Of a stretch of DNA of 64,000 nucleotides, positions 16,201 through 24,214 are shown one piece after another. Source of the stretch: UBA4417 sp031550085 (lineage in GTDB: Bacteria > Bacteroidota > Bacteroidia > Bacteroidales > UBA4417); NCBI GenBank assembly GCA_031550085.1, contig JAVBOY010000034.1:1-64000 (forward strand). Reading direction: 5' to 3'. The notes under the pieces were generated by a model. It did not search any database and was not told where the DNA came from. It worked only from the letters and a program-made list of their open reading frames with translations. How positions within the stretch are numbered: position 1 is the stretch's first letter; each line of letters starts with the position of its first letter. A program made the position numbers and the translations under genes.

Positions 16201-16725
16201 TTCGATTTTATCCTGCGCCACTTCGGCAAACTCATTCAATTGATTGGGCGTATAGTTTCCCGACAGTTGAATGTTCATAATCGGGAATTCGCTGAAATCG
16301 ATTTCTTTAATCGTCGGTTCGGTCGGCAAATTCTGGGGCAAGCGCGGACGTGCTTTGTCCACGGCATCTTTCACCCGGTCTTTAGCTTCGCGCACATCCA
16401 CATCGGTGTTGAATTCCACCACAATGCTCGATACATCCTGCAAGGACTTGGAAGTGATCTTTTTCACCCCCGAAGCTGCTTTGATATCTTTTTCCATGGG
16501 ACGGGTTACCAGGTTCTCCATATCTACCGGCGAAGTACCCGGGTAAATCGTATTCACAATAATCGTAGGAATTACAATTTCCGGGAATTGTTCCTTCGGA
16601 ATCGAATTGTAACTCGAAATACCCACAAGGGCAATAAAACAGGTCAATACGTAAATACTTGTTTTATTATCGATGGCCCAACTGGTAGCAAAAAACTCTT
16701 TTACTCTATCTTTTACGTGTTTCAT
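13288..16725 (-). CDS. RND-family efflux pump, inner membrane transporter
   Basis: This 1145-residue protein is an AcrB/HAE-like RND transporter: twelve membrane helices in two sets, each preceded by a large periplasmic porter/docking domain. The N-terminus (about 20-40) is the first helix. The paired aspartates of the proton relay appear in 'FALGIVVDDAIVVIENTHR' (around residue 405). 'LSEIIFSIIGVFLGIVIFNMTISVIMSGLGIVALAGIVVRNGILIVEFI' forms helices of the second half. It uses the proton gradient to expel drugs, bile compounds or lipids through the adaptor and channel encoded next. It is the last gene of a minus-strand operon (TetR, TolC, adaptor, pump). The substrate is not predictable. Confidence 0.93.
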   Translation of the reverse strand: MKHVKDRVKEFFATSWAIDNKTSIYVLTCFIALVGISSYNSIPKEQFPEIVIPTIIVNTIYPGTSPVDMENLVTRPMEKDIKAASGVKKITSKSLQDVSSIVVEFNTDVDVREAKDRVKDAVDKARPRLPQNLPTEPTIKEIDFSEFPIMNIQLSGNYTPNQLNEFAEVAQDKIEGLKEITRVDIIGAPEREIFIDMDMYKMQAALLTFSDVQRAVASENMTISAGNVSAYGMKRSIRVIGQFPDVETIKNIALKSSGGALVYLKDVADVYDGFKEQESFSRLNGKNVITLNVIKKSGQNLLIASDKIQNILDHELKNKEFPSDLSISVTGEQSRFTRNTLEELNNTIIIGFILVTIVLMFFMGVTNAFFVAMSVPLSMAIAYMIMPGLGFTMNMIVMFGFIFALGIVVDDAIVVIENTHRTHQKQPDIVLAAKQAAGEVFLPILSGTLTTLAPFFPLAFWPGIVGQFMHYMPVTLIITLFASLFVAYIINPVFAVSFMKHENETPSKKQKMRSLKKKVLWLLGIALFFYIIYAVNHHKIVFALANAAVLGIVLVISYYTWLGAYISWWQGKAWPACVNLYERTMVHLLKGNRSWGLFGGVIVLFVVTMVLVGIAKPQVVFFPDNEPNTIDVLIRLPVGTDQKVTDSITSVVEQKVDAVLGKNNPVVESVLANVALGAGSGSSVFDNTTSSEKGKVTVNFVEYKYRHGASTTDYLNKIRDEVKGMPGVEIYVEKNRMGPPTGKPINIEISSENLKELIEDADGFKKFIQDKQIKGIEELKSDVEAIKPEINVNIDRKRANNEGISTAQIASELRTAVLGLEVSKYKEEEDEYPITLRYNESTRENIDNLLDMRLTFRDANTGIIRSVPLSSVASIDYSATYGGINRLNLKRVITLSSEVLPGYTANEIIAKIKQIEPQFSRHNGVTISFTGEQEDQQETVGFLGKAMMIAIGLIFFILITQFNSISKTVLILSEIIFSIIGVFLGIVIFNMTISVIMSGLGIVALAGIVVRNGILIVEFIDELRARGMRTRQAILEAGKIRITPVILTATATILGLVPLAIGLNINFATLFTDLNPHLHVGGDNVMFWGPLSWAIIFGLTFATFLTLIFVPAMYLAINNLKIRIKRRKSNSTYRKALKNGTIIIS

Positions 16726-16797
16726 TTGCGTCTTTTGTTTGGTTTTTGAATTGTGCGAAGGCCGTTGTCCGGATCACCCGCGCCATTCAACTACACA

Positions 16798-17937
16798 CTA
16801 TTTTACTAAAACCGGTTGGTTTTCAACCAATGCATTCATCCCCAAGGTAACCACTTTATCGCCGGTTTTCAAACCCGAAGTAATTTCTGCCAAGCCGTTG
16901 TAGGTTTGCCCGATCGTCACGATTTGCCGTTGAGCAATGGTTTTTCCGTCTACTTCTTTCACCACATATACGTACTTTCCGTCAGCGCCTTCGCGAACGA
17001 CATTGAACGGAAGCGAAAAAGCCGATTTGTTCGAATAGTCGTTGATCTTCACAACCGCCATCATGTTGGCACGATAGTCTATTTTACTGGGTCCCAAACG
17101 CATTTCGATTTGGAAGGTGCGATTGGTCGGATTGATGTACCGGCTGGCAAAGCGAATTTTTGAAGGGAACTCGGTTTGGTAATCGGGGAAATAAACAATC
17201 ACCTGGTCGCCTGAATGGACTTTGGGGCCATAAGTTTCCGAAACATCAGCCAGAACCTTTACCGTGCTGAAATTGGTCACACGGAACAACGGAATGGCAC
17301 CGGCAGCCGCCATTTGGCCGACTTTAATATTCACTTCCTGAACCGTGCCGTTGATGGGCGATTTTATTTTTGCCATTTCCAATTGTTCATTCAATGTTTG
17401 GATGTTGCGCTCCAAAGCTTCCATGGATGTTTTCGCCTGCAAAAACTGAACTTCGGAACCGATTTTTTGATCCCAAAGGTTCTTTTGTTTTTGATACAGG
17501 TTTTCGGCCAGCTCCAGTTGGGTTTTCAAGGCATCGACCTGTGCGACAATGATTTTATTGTCCAATTGCGCCAACACCTGTCCCTTTTTCACCACATCGC
17601 CTTCCTGGGCATAGATTTGCGTTACAATACCGGGAGATTGCGGATAAATTCCCACATTTTCTTCTCCGTCCAGTTTCCCCTGGATCTCAATGTAATGATC
17701 GAATTGACCGGGTTTTACCTCGGTAACTGCCACATCAATCACCTTCATGCCCGATTCGGCGGTAAGGTTGAGTTCTTTTTCCAGATTCGCAATCTGGCTG
17801 TCAATCACCTCCCGTTGTTTCTTCAATTCGTCCAATGCTGCATTTTTATCTTTGGGTTTGCCTCCGCCGCACGAAGTCAAAATAATTCCTACACATAACA
17901 AGGCGTAAAGGATGGTCTTATTCTTGCTGATTTTCAT
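16798..17937 (-). CDS. RND efflux periplasmic adaptor, lipoprotein
   Basis: This 379-residue membrane fusion protein starts with a lipoprotein signal whose lipobox ends at C23 (ILTSC). A predicted coiled coil at about 30-60 ('DELKKQREVIDSQIANLEKELN') precedes 'VKPGQFDHYIEIQGKLDGEENVGIYPQSPGIV', the lipoyl/barrel-sandwich start. A helical hairpin ('ALKTQLELAENLYQKQKNLWDQK..') and the C-terminal beta-barrel follow. It links the RND pump to the outer-membrane channel. It lies 72 bp upstream of the pump gene in the transcript, with the TolC gene before it. Confidence 0.92.
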   Translation of the reverse strand: MKISKNKTILYALLCVGIILTSCGGGKPKDKNAALDELKKQREVIDSQIANLEKELNLTAESGMKVIDVAVTEVKPGQFDHYIEIQGKLDGEENVGIYPQSPGIVTQIYAQEGDVVKKGQVLAQLDNKIIVAQVDALKTQLELAENLYQKQKNLWDQKIGSEVQFLQAKTSMEALERNIQTLNEQLEMAKIKSPINGTVQEVNIKVGQMAAAGAIPLFRVTNFSTVKVLADVSETYGPKVHSGDQVIVYFPDYQTEFPSKIRFASRYINPTNRTFQIEMRLGPSKIDYRANMMAVVKINDYSNKSAFSLPFNVVREGADGKYVYVVKEVDGKTIAQRQIVTIGQTYNGLAEITSGLKTGDKVVTLGMNALVENQPVLVK

Positions 17938-18004
17938 TGTTCTATATTTTTAATTTGAATAACTCTTTTTTTGTAATCCGGATGGAAAACGGATTTACGG
18001 TTTC

Positions 18005-19390
18005 CTAATATTGGTTCAAGGCACGATCCAGGCTGTTTTTAGCATTCAACAGCTCAAAAATCGCCACATAAAAATTGGTCTGATTGGTTAGATACTGGTT
18101 GTAGGTTTGGGTTAAGTCCGTACTGGTGCCGACCCCTTCTTTTACTTTAATTAAAGTACGGTCATAGATTTTTTTCGATAAACCCACATTCTCCTGTTCC
18201 CGGTAATACTTATCCAGCGCCGTATTGTAAGTCGTCCTGGATTGTTCTACCTGCAATTGAATTCCTTCTTTCGCCTGTTGCGTCGACAATTTCATTTTAT
18301 CCAGTTCCATTTGAGCCTGGTCTACACGCGATTTACGTTCCCCGCTGCTCCAAATCGGAATATTCATCGAAACTCCCACGATTGACGAAGGAAACCATAG
18401 GTTTTTCGTACCATCAAAAAACTTTCCAAACTCTTCGCCCTGCGCTTTGTACGAATATTGCCAAAAACCGGCAAGCGTCGGCAAATATTTTGATTTTTCA
18501 CGTTTCAAGGCTAATTCCAGAAGATTTTCATTGGTTTTCATTAATTTGTAATCAATCAGATTGTCAAAGTTGATGGTTGTCGAAGCGATCGGTTCCAGTG
18601 AAAATTTTTGGGCCACCGAATTCAAATTATCGGTCAATTGAACCTTCGCATCCAGGCCGATCCCCAATTGATATTTCAACAGCAACTCACCCACTTCTTG
18701 CTGGCGATCCATACCGGAAATTCCATTTTTAACATTGATAATCAGAACCTTTATTTGATCCACCGCCGTTTCTTCCGCCAGGCCGTTTTGATAAAATGCT
18801 TCGGTTTCCTTCAAAACTTCATTCATATTATCCAGGGTTTCCTGCAGCATTTGCCGGTTGGCTTTGGCCACCAAAATCATGCAATAACTTTGCATAACCG
18901 ACTGTTTTACATCAAATTCTGTTTTTACAACCGTTTGTTCCGCCAATTGTTTGTAAACCTTTGATGCCTGCAATCCCACCAAATATTCCCCGCTAAAAAT
19001 CAATTGCGATACTGTTCCGGTAAGTCCCAAACCATATTGGGTACCAAACTTTAACGGAATATAATCAGGAAGTACAACACCCGAGTCATGTGGCATAAAA
19101 TCACTCGGCACCATTTGTACTGGAATTTTGACCATATCCGTAAAATCCACGGATCCATTTACTTGCGGAAGCCCCATGGCAGTGGTTTCCCAAATTTTCT
19201 TTTTGGCTTGCTCCAACGCAATCTGTGACTTTTTAAGTTCCAAATTGCTCTTCATGGCCAAATTAAACGCTTGTTGCAAGGTTAATGTATACGTATTTGC
19301 CGGCTGCGGTGTGGTTGTCGTCTGTGCACCCGCCCCCGGGATCCATAGATGCAAGACCCATAACAATACTACTAAACTTTTGTACTTCAT
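18005..19390 (-). CDS. TolC-like outer membrane efflux channel
   Basis: This 461-residue outer-membrane efflux protein has a signal peptide ending near residue 22 (GAGAQ) and two repeated OEP halves. The first begins 'LTLQQAFNLAMKSNLELKKSQIALEQAKKKI', a canonical start for the family; the second lies in the C-terminal half ('KLSTQQAKEGIQLQVEQSRTTYNTALDKYYREQ'). It forms the trimeric channel that lets the pump discharge outside. It is the first structural gene of the operon, and the TetR gene lies about 230 bp upstream on the same strand. Confidence 0.9.
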   Translation of the reverse strand: MKYKSLVVLLWVLHLWIPGAGAQTTTTPQPANTYTLTLQQAFNLAMKSNLELKKSQIALEQAKKKIWETTAMGLPQVNGSVDFTDMVKIPVQMVPSDFMPHDSGVVLPDYIPLKFGTQYGLGLTGTVSQLIFSGEYLVGLQASKVYKQLAEQTVVKTEFDVKQSVMQSYCMILVAKANRQMLQETLDNMNEVLKETEAFYQNGLAEETAVDQIKVLIINVKNGISGMDRQQEVGELLLKYQLGIGLDAKVQLTDNLNSVAQKFSLEPIASTTINFDNLIDYKLMKTNENLLELALKREKSKYLPTLAGFWQYSYKAQGEEFGKFFDGTKNLWFPSSIVGVSMNIPIWSSGERKSRVDQAQMELDKMKLSTQQAKEGIQLQVEQSRTTYNTALDKYYREQENVGLSKKIYDRTLIKVKEGVGTSTDLTQTYNQYLTNQTNFYVAIFELLNAKNSLDRALNQY

Positions 19391-19619
19391 TTATTTATTT
19401 TATTGAAAATATTTTGTTGAACGAGGGTTGCTTAAATTTTATACTAAAATGATTTTTAATTATTTATAAAAACATTTTTTTTGTTTTTCTCCAAGCTAAA
19501 AAAGGGATGCAAAATTACAGCGGTCTACACATATTTAATCCCTATTTTCTATAAAACAATGAAAATTTCCGATAAACAGAAGTTTCTGGCCGACCAAAAA
19601 TCACACCTTCACTTATTCC

Positions 19620-20255
19620 TTATCTCTTCTCTTTTCCGTTTTTCCTCATTCGTTCCAGCAAGGACTCGTAATACGCAATTCCGGCCGGATTCGAAATCCC
19701 GCGAATATGGTTCTCGTACATCACCTGAAAAATCCGGGTATGGGAAAATTTTTCAGCTTCCAGAAATTCCGGATCGCTGATTGCCACAATCTTTTGAAGG
19801 TAGATTTTTGCTACCAGATCAATATCCAGATCATCGCGGTACAAGCCCTCTGCAATTCCTTTTTGCATATTGGCAACCAAATAATGGTATGCTTCCTCCT
19901 TGTTTTGCTGCTGGAATTTTCGAAAAATCTCCGGGTAATACTTCTGCAATTCAAACGTAATGGAAGGAAAAAACGTACGTACCTTTTCTTTAAAATGCAA
20001 TCCAAGCCCGATCAAATGGTCAATGGCATTGCCTTCTGCCGCCGATTCGAATTTTTTCAACTCCTTCAGGCCAGTGTCATGCATGATATTCAGGATTTTT
20101 TCTACCAAATCTGCTTTGTTTTCCACATATTTGTAGAGTGTTTTCTTTGAAATTCCCAATTCGCGGCAGATATCATCCATAGAAACGGCATGAATGCCAT
20201 ATTTTTGGAAGATGCGTGCTGCTTGTGTTAAGATATCTTCAAACTTCGGATCCAT
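19620..20255 (-). CDS. TetR/AcrR-family regulator
   Basis: This 211-residue regulator has an N-terminal helix-turn-helix ('IHAVSMDDICRELGISKKTLYKYVENKADLV') and a C-terminal ligand-binding domain without recognisable family. I chose the internal ATG at 20255 (MDPKFEDIL...) rather than the longer frame to 20333, because a TAnnTTTG -7 box (20272-20279, minus) lies only about 17 bp upstream of it and would lie inside the longer coding sequence. It probably represses the RND operon directly downstream, binding a pump substrate. Confidence 0.88.
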   Translation of the reverse strand: MDPKFEDILTQAARIFQKYGIHAVSMDDICRELGISKKTLYKYVENKADLVEKILNIMHDTGLKELKKFESAAEGNAIDHLIGLGLHFKEKVRTFFPSITFELQKYYPEIFRKFQQQNKEEAYHYLVANMQKGIAEGLYRDDLDIDLVAKIYLQKIVAISDPEFLEAEKFSHTRIFQVMYENHIRGISNPAGIAYYESLLERMRKNGKEKR

Positions 20256-20271
20256 TTTTTCAAATTTGCGG

Positions 20272-20279
20272 CAAAAGTA
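20272..20279 (-). promoter_or_regulatory. -7 box of the TetR gene promoter
   Basis: TACTTTTG on the minus strand matches the Bacteroidota -7 consensus TAnnTTTG and is placed about 17 bp before the chosen start codon. An ATTG element 21 bp upstream is a weak -33 candidate. Confidence 0.45.
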
Positions 20280-20333
20280 TAAACATTTTATTCTAAGAAA
20301 CAATCTTCGTGCAAAATGTTTCCGGGTTTCCAT

Positions 20334-20362
20334 AAAAAAAACCGCCTAAAGCGGTTTTTTTT
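20334..20362 (-). terminator. terminator of the T9SS gene
   Basis: ACCGCCTAAAGCGGT with flanking A and T runs forms a short perfect GC stem with T runs on both strands. It lies just after the stop codon of the gene at 20380-21108 and just before the TetR gene, so it separates the two minus-strand units. Confidence 0.85.
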
Positions 20363-20379
20363 ATTTCGTACGTTGTCTA

Positions 20380-21108
20380 TTAATGATTCACAATCACCTT
20401 TTTGGAATAAACCGGTCTATCCGAAACCAGAACGGTATAAACGTAAATCCCATTGGGTAACATGGACACATCGGTGGAGATATCTCCCTGGCGATCCACT
20501 TGCTGCGTTGAAACGACCGTTCCCAGCATATTCCGCAAAGTTACCTTGACATTTCCCTGAGCCGGTAAATTCAAGCTGGCTTTTATAAAGCTGCTGGCGG
20601 GAGAGGGATACGGAGCCCGGGCAATTACTTGCGGATTGTCCTTTACGCCTACGCGGGTTGTTACAAACTTCACCTGAATGGAATTTAATTCAACATTTTC
20701 ACCATCCGGCGACGGATAGAAAAATACATATTTGATCAGTGTCATACCGTCAACGCCTCCGGGGTAAAAATCACTTATGAATTCAGAAGAAGCTTGCGAA
20801 TTCAAATACACGACCTCAGAAGTATCAACAAAGGGTGAATAACAATTGCCCCAGCAAAACGAATTGGTAGCATCCTCTCCTGCATTTGCCAAAACAAAGC
20901 GGGCACATTGTACATTCAATGCCGAATCCGTTTCGTTTTTTACCATAAACGAAGCGCTTACCACATCAACGATCGGATCATACACCACTTCAATAATCGG
21001 AGCCGTAATCAACGTTTCCCCGCGATAAAACTTAACGCCGGGATCTTGTGCAAATGAAAACGTCAAACCGGCACAAAAAATAGAAAGAATAAGTAAGGTT
21101 TTTTTCAT
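20380..21108 (-). CDS. secreted protein with T9SS sorting domain
   Basis: This 242-residue protein has a signal peptide (about 1-20, ending SFAQ). Its middle part ('IIEVVYDPIVDVVSASFMVKNETDSALNVQCARFVLANAG') looks like a single immunoglobulin-like beta domain. The last 80 residues form a type IX sorting domain: 'YPSPASSFIKASLNLPAQGNVKVTLRNMLGTVV' with a final 'LPNGIYVYTVLVSDRPVYSKKVIV'. It is therefore likely exported through T9SS and displayed or released. I do not recognise a function. A TAnnTTTG box (21162-21169, minus) precedes the gene and a terminator follows it. Confidence 0.8.
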   Translation of the reverse strand: MKKTLLILSIFCAGLTFSFAQDPGVKFYRGETLITAPIIEVVYDPIVDVVSASFMVKNETDSALNVQCARFVLANAGEDATNSFCWGNCYSPFVDTSEVVYLNSQASSEFISDFYPGGVDGMTLIKYVFFYPSPDGENVELNSIQVKFVTTRVGVKDNPQVIARAPYPSPASSFIKASLNLPAQGNVKVTLRNMLGTVVSTQQVDRQGDISTDVSMLPNGIYVYTVLVSDRPVYSKKVIVNH

Positions 21109-21161
21109 TGGAATTCTTTTTTTTTATTAAAAATACTACGCAATTCAAAGCATAGGTTTTG

Positions 21162-21169
21162 CAAAAGTA
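21162..21169 (-). promoter_or_regulatory. -7 box of the T9SS gene promoter
   Basis: TACTTTTG on the minus strand fits TAnnTTTG, 54 bp before the start codon at 21108. I see no good -33 TTTG at the expected 19-21 bp. Confidence 0.4.
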
Positions 21170-21336
21170 CACATTTCCGGATGCGCCCGCACAATTTCGT
21201 CAACTTTTTCTCTTTATTTTCATTTTCTTAACCTATCCTTAGTAAAGGGAACTTCCCTGATTTGTGCAATCGATTCCTGCTTAACAACGAATCCATAGAA
21301 AGTGTTTTCGTTCCTGCTTATCCCATTATTTTTTCC

Positions 21337-21344
21337 TACCTTTG
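21337..21344 (+). promoter_or_regulatory. -7 box of the gcvT promoter
   Basis: TACCTTTG matches TAnnTTTG exactly and ends 28 bp before the ATG of gcvT. No TTTG lies at the ideal spacing upstream. Confidence 0.45.
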
Positions 21345-21372
21345 CCCCATAAGCACAAAATTTTATATCTGA

Positions 21373-22464
21373 ATGAGACACACAGCTTTAACAAAAATTC
21401 ATGAAGCATTGGGCGCCAAGATGGTTCCTTTTGCAGGTTTTTATATGCCGGTTCAATATACCGGAATTAATGAGGAACATGAAACCGTCCGTACCAAATT
21501 GGGTGTTTTTGACGTGTCGCACATGGGCGAAATCTGGGTCAAAGGCCCCAAGGCGTTCGATTTTGTACAATATGTGACCTCCAACGATGCATCGAAATTG
21601 TACGACGGCAAAGTGCAATATGCTTGTTTCCCCAACGGAAAAGGTGGTATTGTGGATGATTTGCTGACCTACCAGATCGACAAAGAAACGTATTTGCTGG
21701 TTGTCAATGCTTCGAACATTGAAAAAGATTGGAACTGGCTGGTCAGCCAAAATGAAAAATTCGGAGCGGAATTGTACAATGCATCGGACGAAATCTCGCA
21801 GTTGGCGGTTCAGGGGCCGATGGCTTTGAAAGCCATGCAAAAACTGACCGATACTCCTGTTACCGATATGGAATGGTATTGTTTCAAAAAATTGAAATTT
21901 GCGGGCATCGATAACATTCTTTTCTCTACAACCGGCTATACCGGATCGGGTGGTTGTGAAATTTATTTTGCCAACAAAGATGCCGAAACCATTTGGAATG
22001 CCGTGATGGAAGCCGGAGCCGAATTCGGGATCAAACCCATTGGATTGGCAGCCCGTGATACCTTGCGTTTGGAAATGGGTTACATGCTTTACGGCAACGA
22101 TATCGACGATACCACTTCGCCTTTGGAAGCCGGACTGGGTTGGATTACCAAATTTACCGACGAAAAGGATTTTGTAGACAAACAATACATGCTTAATTTG
22201 AAAGCCAACGGATTGAAAAACAAACTTGTAGGATTCGAATTGCTTGACCGGGGAATTCCACGCCATGATTATGATGTGGTGGATGCCGAAGGAAATAAAA
22301 TCGGCCGCGTTACCAGCGGAACCCAAGGCCCGTCGGTAAAAAAACCGGTCGGCATGGCTTATGTACCTCCGGCTTTTGCCAAAGAAGGCTCTGAAATTTT
22401 TATTTCCGTCCGCGACAAAGCCTTGAAAGCGGTGGTCGTAAAAACTCCTTTTTATAAAGGGTAA
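21373..22464 (+). CDS. gcvT: glycine cleavage system T protein (aminomethyltransferase)
   Basis: This 363-residue GcvT is the tetrahydrofolate-dependent aminomethyltransferase of the glycine cleavage system, transferring the methylene carbon from the H-protein to THF and releasing ammonia. The N-terminus 'MRHTALTKIHEALGAKMVPFAGFYMPVQYTG' and 'GVFDVSHMGEIWVKGP' are family signatures. 'TGYTGSGGCEIYF' and 'RDTLRLEMGYMLYGNDID' belong to the folate-binding region, and length is normal. No gcvH or gcvP is in the window. The gene has its own promoter and a terminator at 22488-22526. Confidence 0.95.
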   Translation: MRHTALTKIHEALGAKMVPFAGFYMPVQYTGINEEHETVRTKLGVFDVSHMGEIWVKGPKAFDFVQYVTSNDASKLYDGKVQYACFPNGKGGIVDDLLTYQIDKETYLLVVNASNIEKDWNWLVSQNEKFGAELYNASDEISQLAVQGPMALKAMQKLTDTPVTDMEWYCFKKLKFAGIDNILFSTTGYTGSGGCEIYFANKDAETIWNAVMEAGAEFGIKPIGLAARDTLRLEMGYMLYGNDIDDTTSPLEAGLGWITKFTDEKDFVDKQYMLNLKANGLKNKLVGFELLDRGIPRHDYDVVDAEGNKIGRVTSGTQGPSVKKPVGMAYVPPAFAKEGSEIFISVRDKALKAVVVKTPFYKG

Positions 22465-22487
22465 TCCCCTTTTAAACTAAAAAAACG

Positions 22488-22526
22488 GCTTTGGTAATTC
22501 CAATTACGAATTGCCAAAGCTTTTTT
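22488..22526 (+). terminator. terminator after gcvT
   Basis: GCTTTGGTAATTC (22488-22500) pairs with GAATTGCCAAAGC (22508-22520) with one G-T pair, followed by TTTTTT. It sits 23 bp after the gcvT stop and ends just before the comB start at 22535, so comB may rely on read-through or a promoter inside this region. Confidence 0.85.
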
Positions 22527-22534
22527 CTTGTACC

Positions 22535-23257
22535 ATGAAATTAGAAACTTGTTTTACGCCGGCTCTTTACCCTTACATTTCGATATCCGAAAATTTTATT
22601 GTGGTGGTGATTGATGTATTACGTGCCACCACGTCCATTTGCACGGCTTTCGACTATGGCGTACGCGCCATTATTCCCGCTGCAGGCGTGGAAGATGCCC
22701 GCCGCTACAAAAACGAAGGCTATATTGTGGCCGCCGAACGGGAAGGGATTAAACTGGATTTTGCCGATTTCGGCAATTCGGCTTTTAACTTTATGAATCC
22801 TGATTTAAAGGGAACAACCATCGCTTACAGTACCACCAATGGCGTCCAAGCCATCGAAACGGCAAAAAATGCCGACAGCATAGCCATATGCGCGTTTACC
22901 AATTTGAATGCTTTGGCAAACTGGCTATTGAAGCAAGAAAAAAATGTGGTGATTTTGTGTTCGGGTTGGAAAAATAAATTCAATCTGGAGGATTCGGTTT
23001 GTGCCGGTGCATTGGCGGAATTGCTTCTTATTTCTCAAGAATTCACTTCCCGTTGCGATTCGACCCAAGCAGCCTTGGACTTTTGGCAATCGGCAAAGCC
23101 GGACTTACCGGGTTATCTGAAACGGGCCGCCCACGAAATTCGCTTGAAAAAGCTAGGGTTAGACGATGTGATTCCGTTCAGCTACCAATTGAATACTTCA
23201 AATGCTGTTCCGGTTTGGAATGGAAAGGAAATCGTAAACCGACAAACGGCTGATTGA
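22535..23257 (+). CDS. comB: 2-phosphosulfolactate phosphatase
   Basis: This 240-residue ComB-family phosphatase hydrolyses 2-phosphosulfolactate to sulfolactate, a step of coenzyme M synthesis in archaea; in bacteria it serves sulfolactate-type metabolism. Signatures are 'VVVIDVLRATTSICTAF', 'EDARRYK..GYIVAAEREGIKLDFADFGNSAF' and 'LKGTTIAYSTTNGVQAI'. I chose ATG 22535 because a longer frame from TTG 22511 would begin inside the gcvT terminator stem. No other sulfonate gene is adjacent, so its product's use here is unknown. Confidence 0.88.
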   Translation: MKLETCFTPALYPYISISENFIVVVIDVLRATTSICTAFDYGVRAIIPAAGVEDARRYKNEGYIVAAEREGIKLDFADFGNSAFNFMNPDLKGTTIAYSTTNGVQAIETAKNADSIAICAFTNLNALANWLLKQEKNVVILCSGWKNKFNLEDSVCAGALAELLLISQEFTSRCDSTQAALDFWQSAKPDLPGYLKRAAHEIRLKKLGLDDVIPFSYQLNTSNAVPVWNGKEIVNRQTAD

Positions 23258-23276
23258 TCCACAACTTTGTAAAAAA

Positions 23277-23316
23277 AACAGTGCTTGATTTTGGAATTCC
23301 AAAATCAAGCACTGTT
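23277..23316 (-). terminator. perfect 40-bp palindrome, terminator
   Basis: AACAGTGCTTGATTTTGGAA and its exact reverse complement meet without a loop, giving a 20-bp arm palindrome. On the minus strand it is followed by a T run (complement of the A run at 23271-23278), so it terminates the small membrane gene ending at 23325. It may also stop comB transcripts from the other side, although there is no T run on the plus side. Confidence 0.8.
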
Positions 23317-23324
23317 CCAATGAC

Positions 23325-23672
23325 CTATTTATCCTTTATCCCATATTTTTGTTTGAATTTAAATTGGACAAATGTGAAATAAGCAATTGATGCATAAATA
23401 AAAACGCAAAGGCAAGGAATAAGAATCCAACTAATTATAAAGTTGCCTACCGTATTAAAATACGGCTCCAGAAACTTATCTTGCAATCCATAGAAAAGTG
23501 CACACGTTAATCCCAAATTCGCATAACCAAAAAACATCGCTATTTTTGAATAACGAGAATACGTTATTACTTTATTCACATGGGAATTGATTTTATAATC
23601 TTTGTTCAAAAAATAAGTCATCAAAACCGTATTGACAAAAATTACAGAAAAATTAATGGTAAATCCGATCAT
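23325..23672 (-). CDS. small membrane protein, tandem paralogue B
   Basis: This 115-residue protein has three membrane helices (about 2-22, 45-66, 78-105) and a basic, KYGIKDK-type C-terminus. It is clearly paralogous to the gene at 23840: 'VFVNT.LM.YFL.KDYK.NS', 'KVIT.S.YSKIAM.FG.AN.G', 'GNF.ISWILIP..C.FIY.SI' and the C-terminal 'KFKQK.GIKDK' are shared. Family unknown. It lies downstream of a lipoprotein with a glycine-rich membrane tail, on the same strand. An immunity role is one possibility, not shown. Confidence 0.7.
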   Translation of the reverse strand: MIGFTINFSVIFVNTVLMTYFLNKDYKINSHVNKVITYSRYSKIAMFFGYANLGLTCALFYGLQDKFLEPYFNTVGNFIISWILIPCLCVFIYASIAYFTFVQFKFKQKYGIKDK

Positions 23673-23839
23673 CGTCTATTTTCTTTAACCTTAAAACCAA
23701 GATGGAAAAAATAAGATCCTTTAAGTGATTTTTTTGGGAATCGAGCCTCTTCAAAAAACACGTTTACTTTTGCAATTCTAGAACAGAAAAAACGAAACAA
23801 AAACATAAAAAAAAACAATTCGTTTCATTGGCACAAAAG

Positions 23840-24199
23840 TTATTCTGATTCTCTCTTATCTTTTATTCCATGTTTTTGTTTAAACTTAAACACAGCATAA
23901 GTCCAGTAAAAAATTGAAAAGTAGATAAAAATACATACAGAAGGAATTAAAATCCAACTAATCCAAAAATTACCCGTTTCATTAAAACGATACGCAAAAT
24001 ATTTCTCATACAAATAGTCCAAAAGGCCTATTGTTATCCCAAAATTTGCAAAGCCAAAAATCATGGCAATTTTTGAATATTGCGAATTGGTTATGACCTT
24101 TTTCGTATCAGAGTTTGTCTTATAATCCTTACTAAGGAAGTAAGCCATCAAAAGAGTGTTCACAAAAACGATAAAGAAAATAATAATTAGGTGAGCCAT
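23840..24199 (-). CDS. small membrane protein, tandem paralogue A
   Basis: This 119-residue protein with three predicted membrane helices is the closer neighbour of the lipoprotein gene (15 bp between them, so co-transcribed). It matches the 115-residue protein at 23325 along its whole length; the duplication is old because the copies differ at about half the positions. It ends with charged KDKRESE. Gene pairs of one toxin-like exported protein plus duplicated small membrane proteins are common in bacteriocin loci, which is why I flag it, but no known immunity family is recognised. Confidence 0.7.
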   Translation of the reverse strand: MAHLIIIFFIVFVNTLLMAYFLSKDYKTNSDTKKVITNSQYSKIAMIFGFANFGITIGLLDYLYEKYFAYRFNETGNFWISWILIPSVCIFIYFSIFYWTYAVFKFKQKHGIKDKRESE

Positions 24200-24214
24200 G
24201 TTATGCTACTTAAT

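Noticed and set aside
15829..16749. Second long plus-strand frame opposite the RND pump
   Set aside because: Same reason: antisense shadow of a well supported gene.
21388..22326. Minus-strand frame opposite gcvT
   Set aside because: Shadow of gcvT, which has complete family signatures on the other strand.
23277..23316. The perfect 40-bp palindrome as a recombination or operator site
   Set aside because: It has a T run on the minus strand and sits right after a stop codon, so a terminator explains it.
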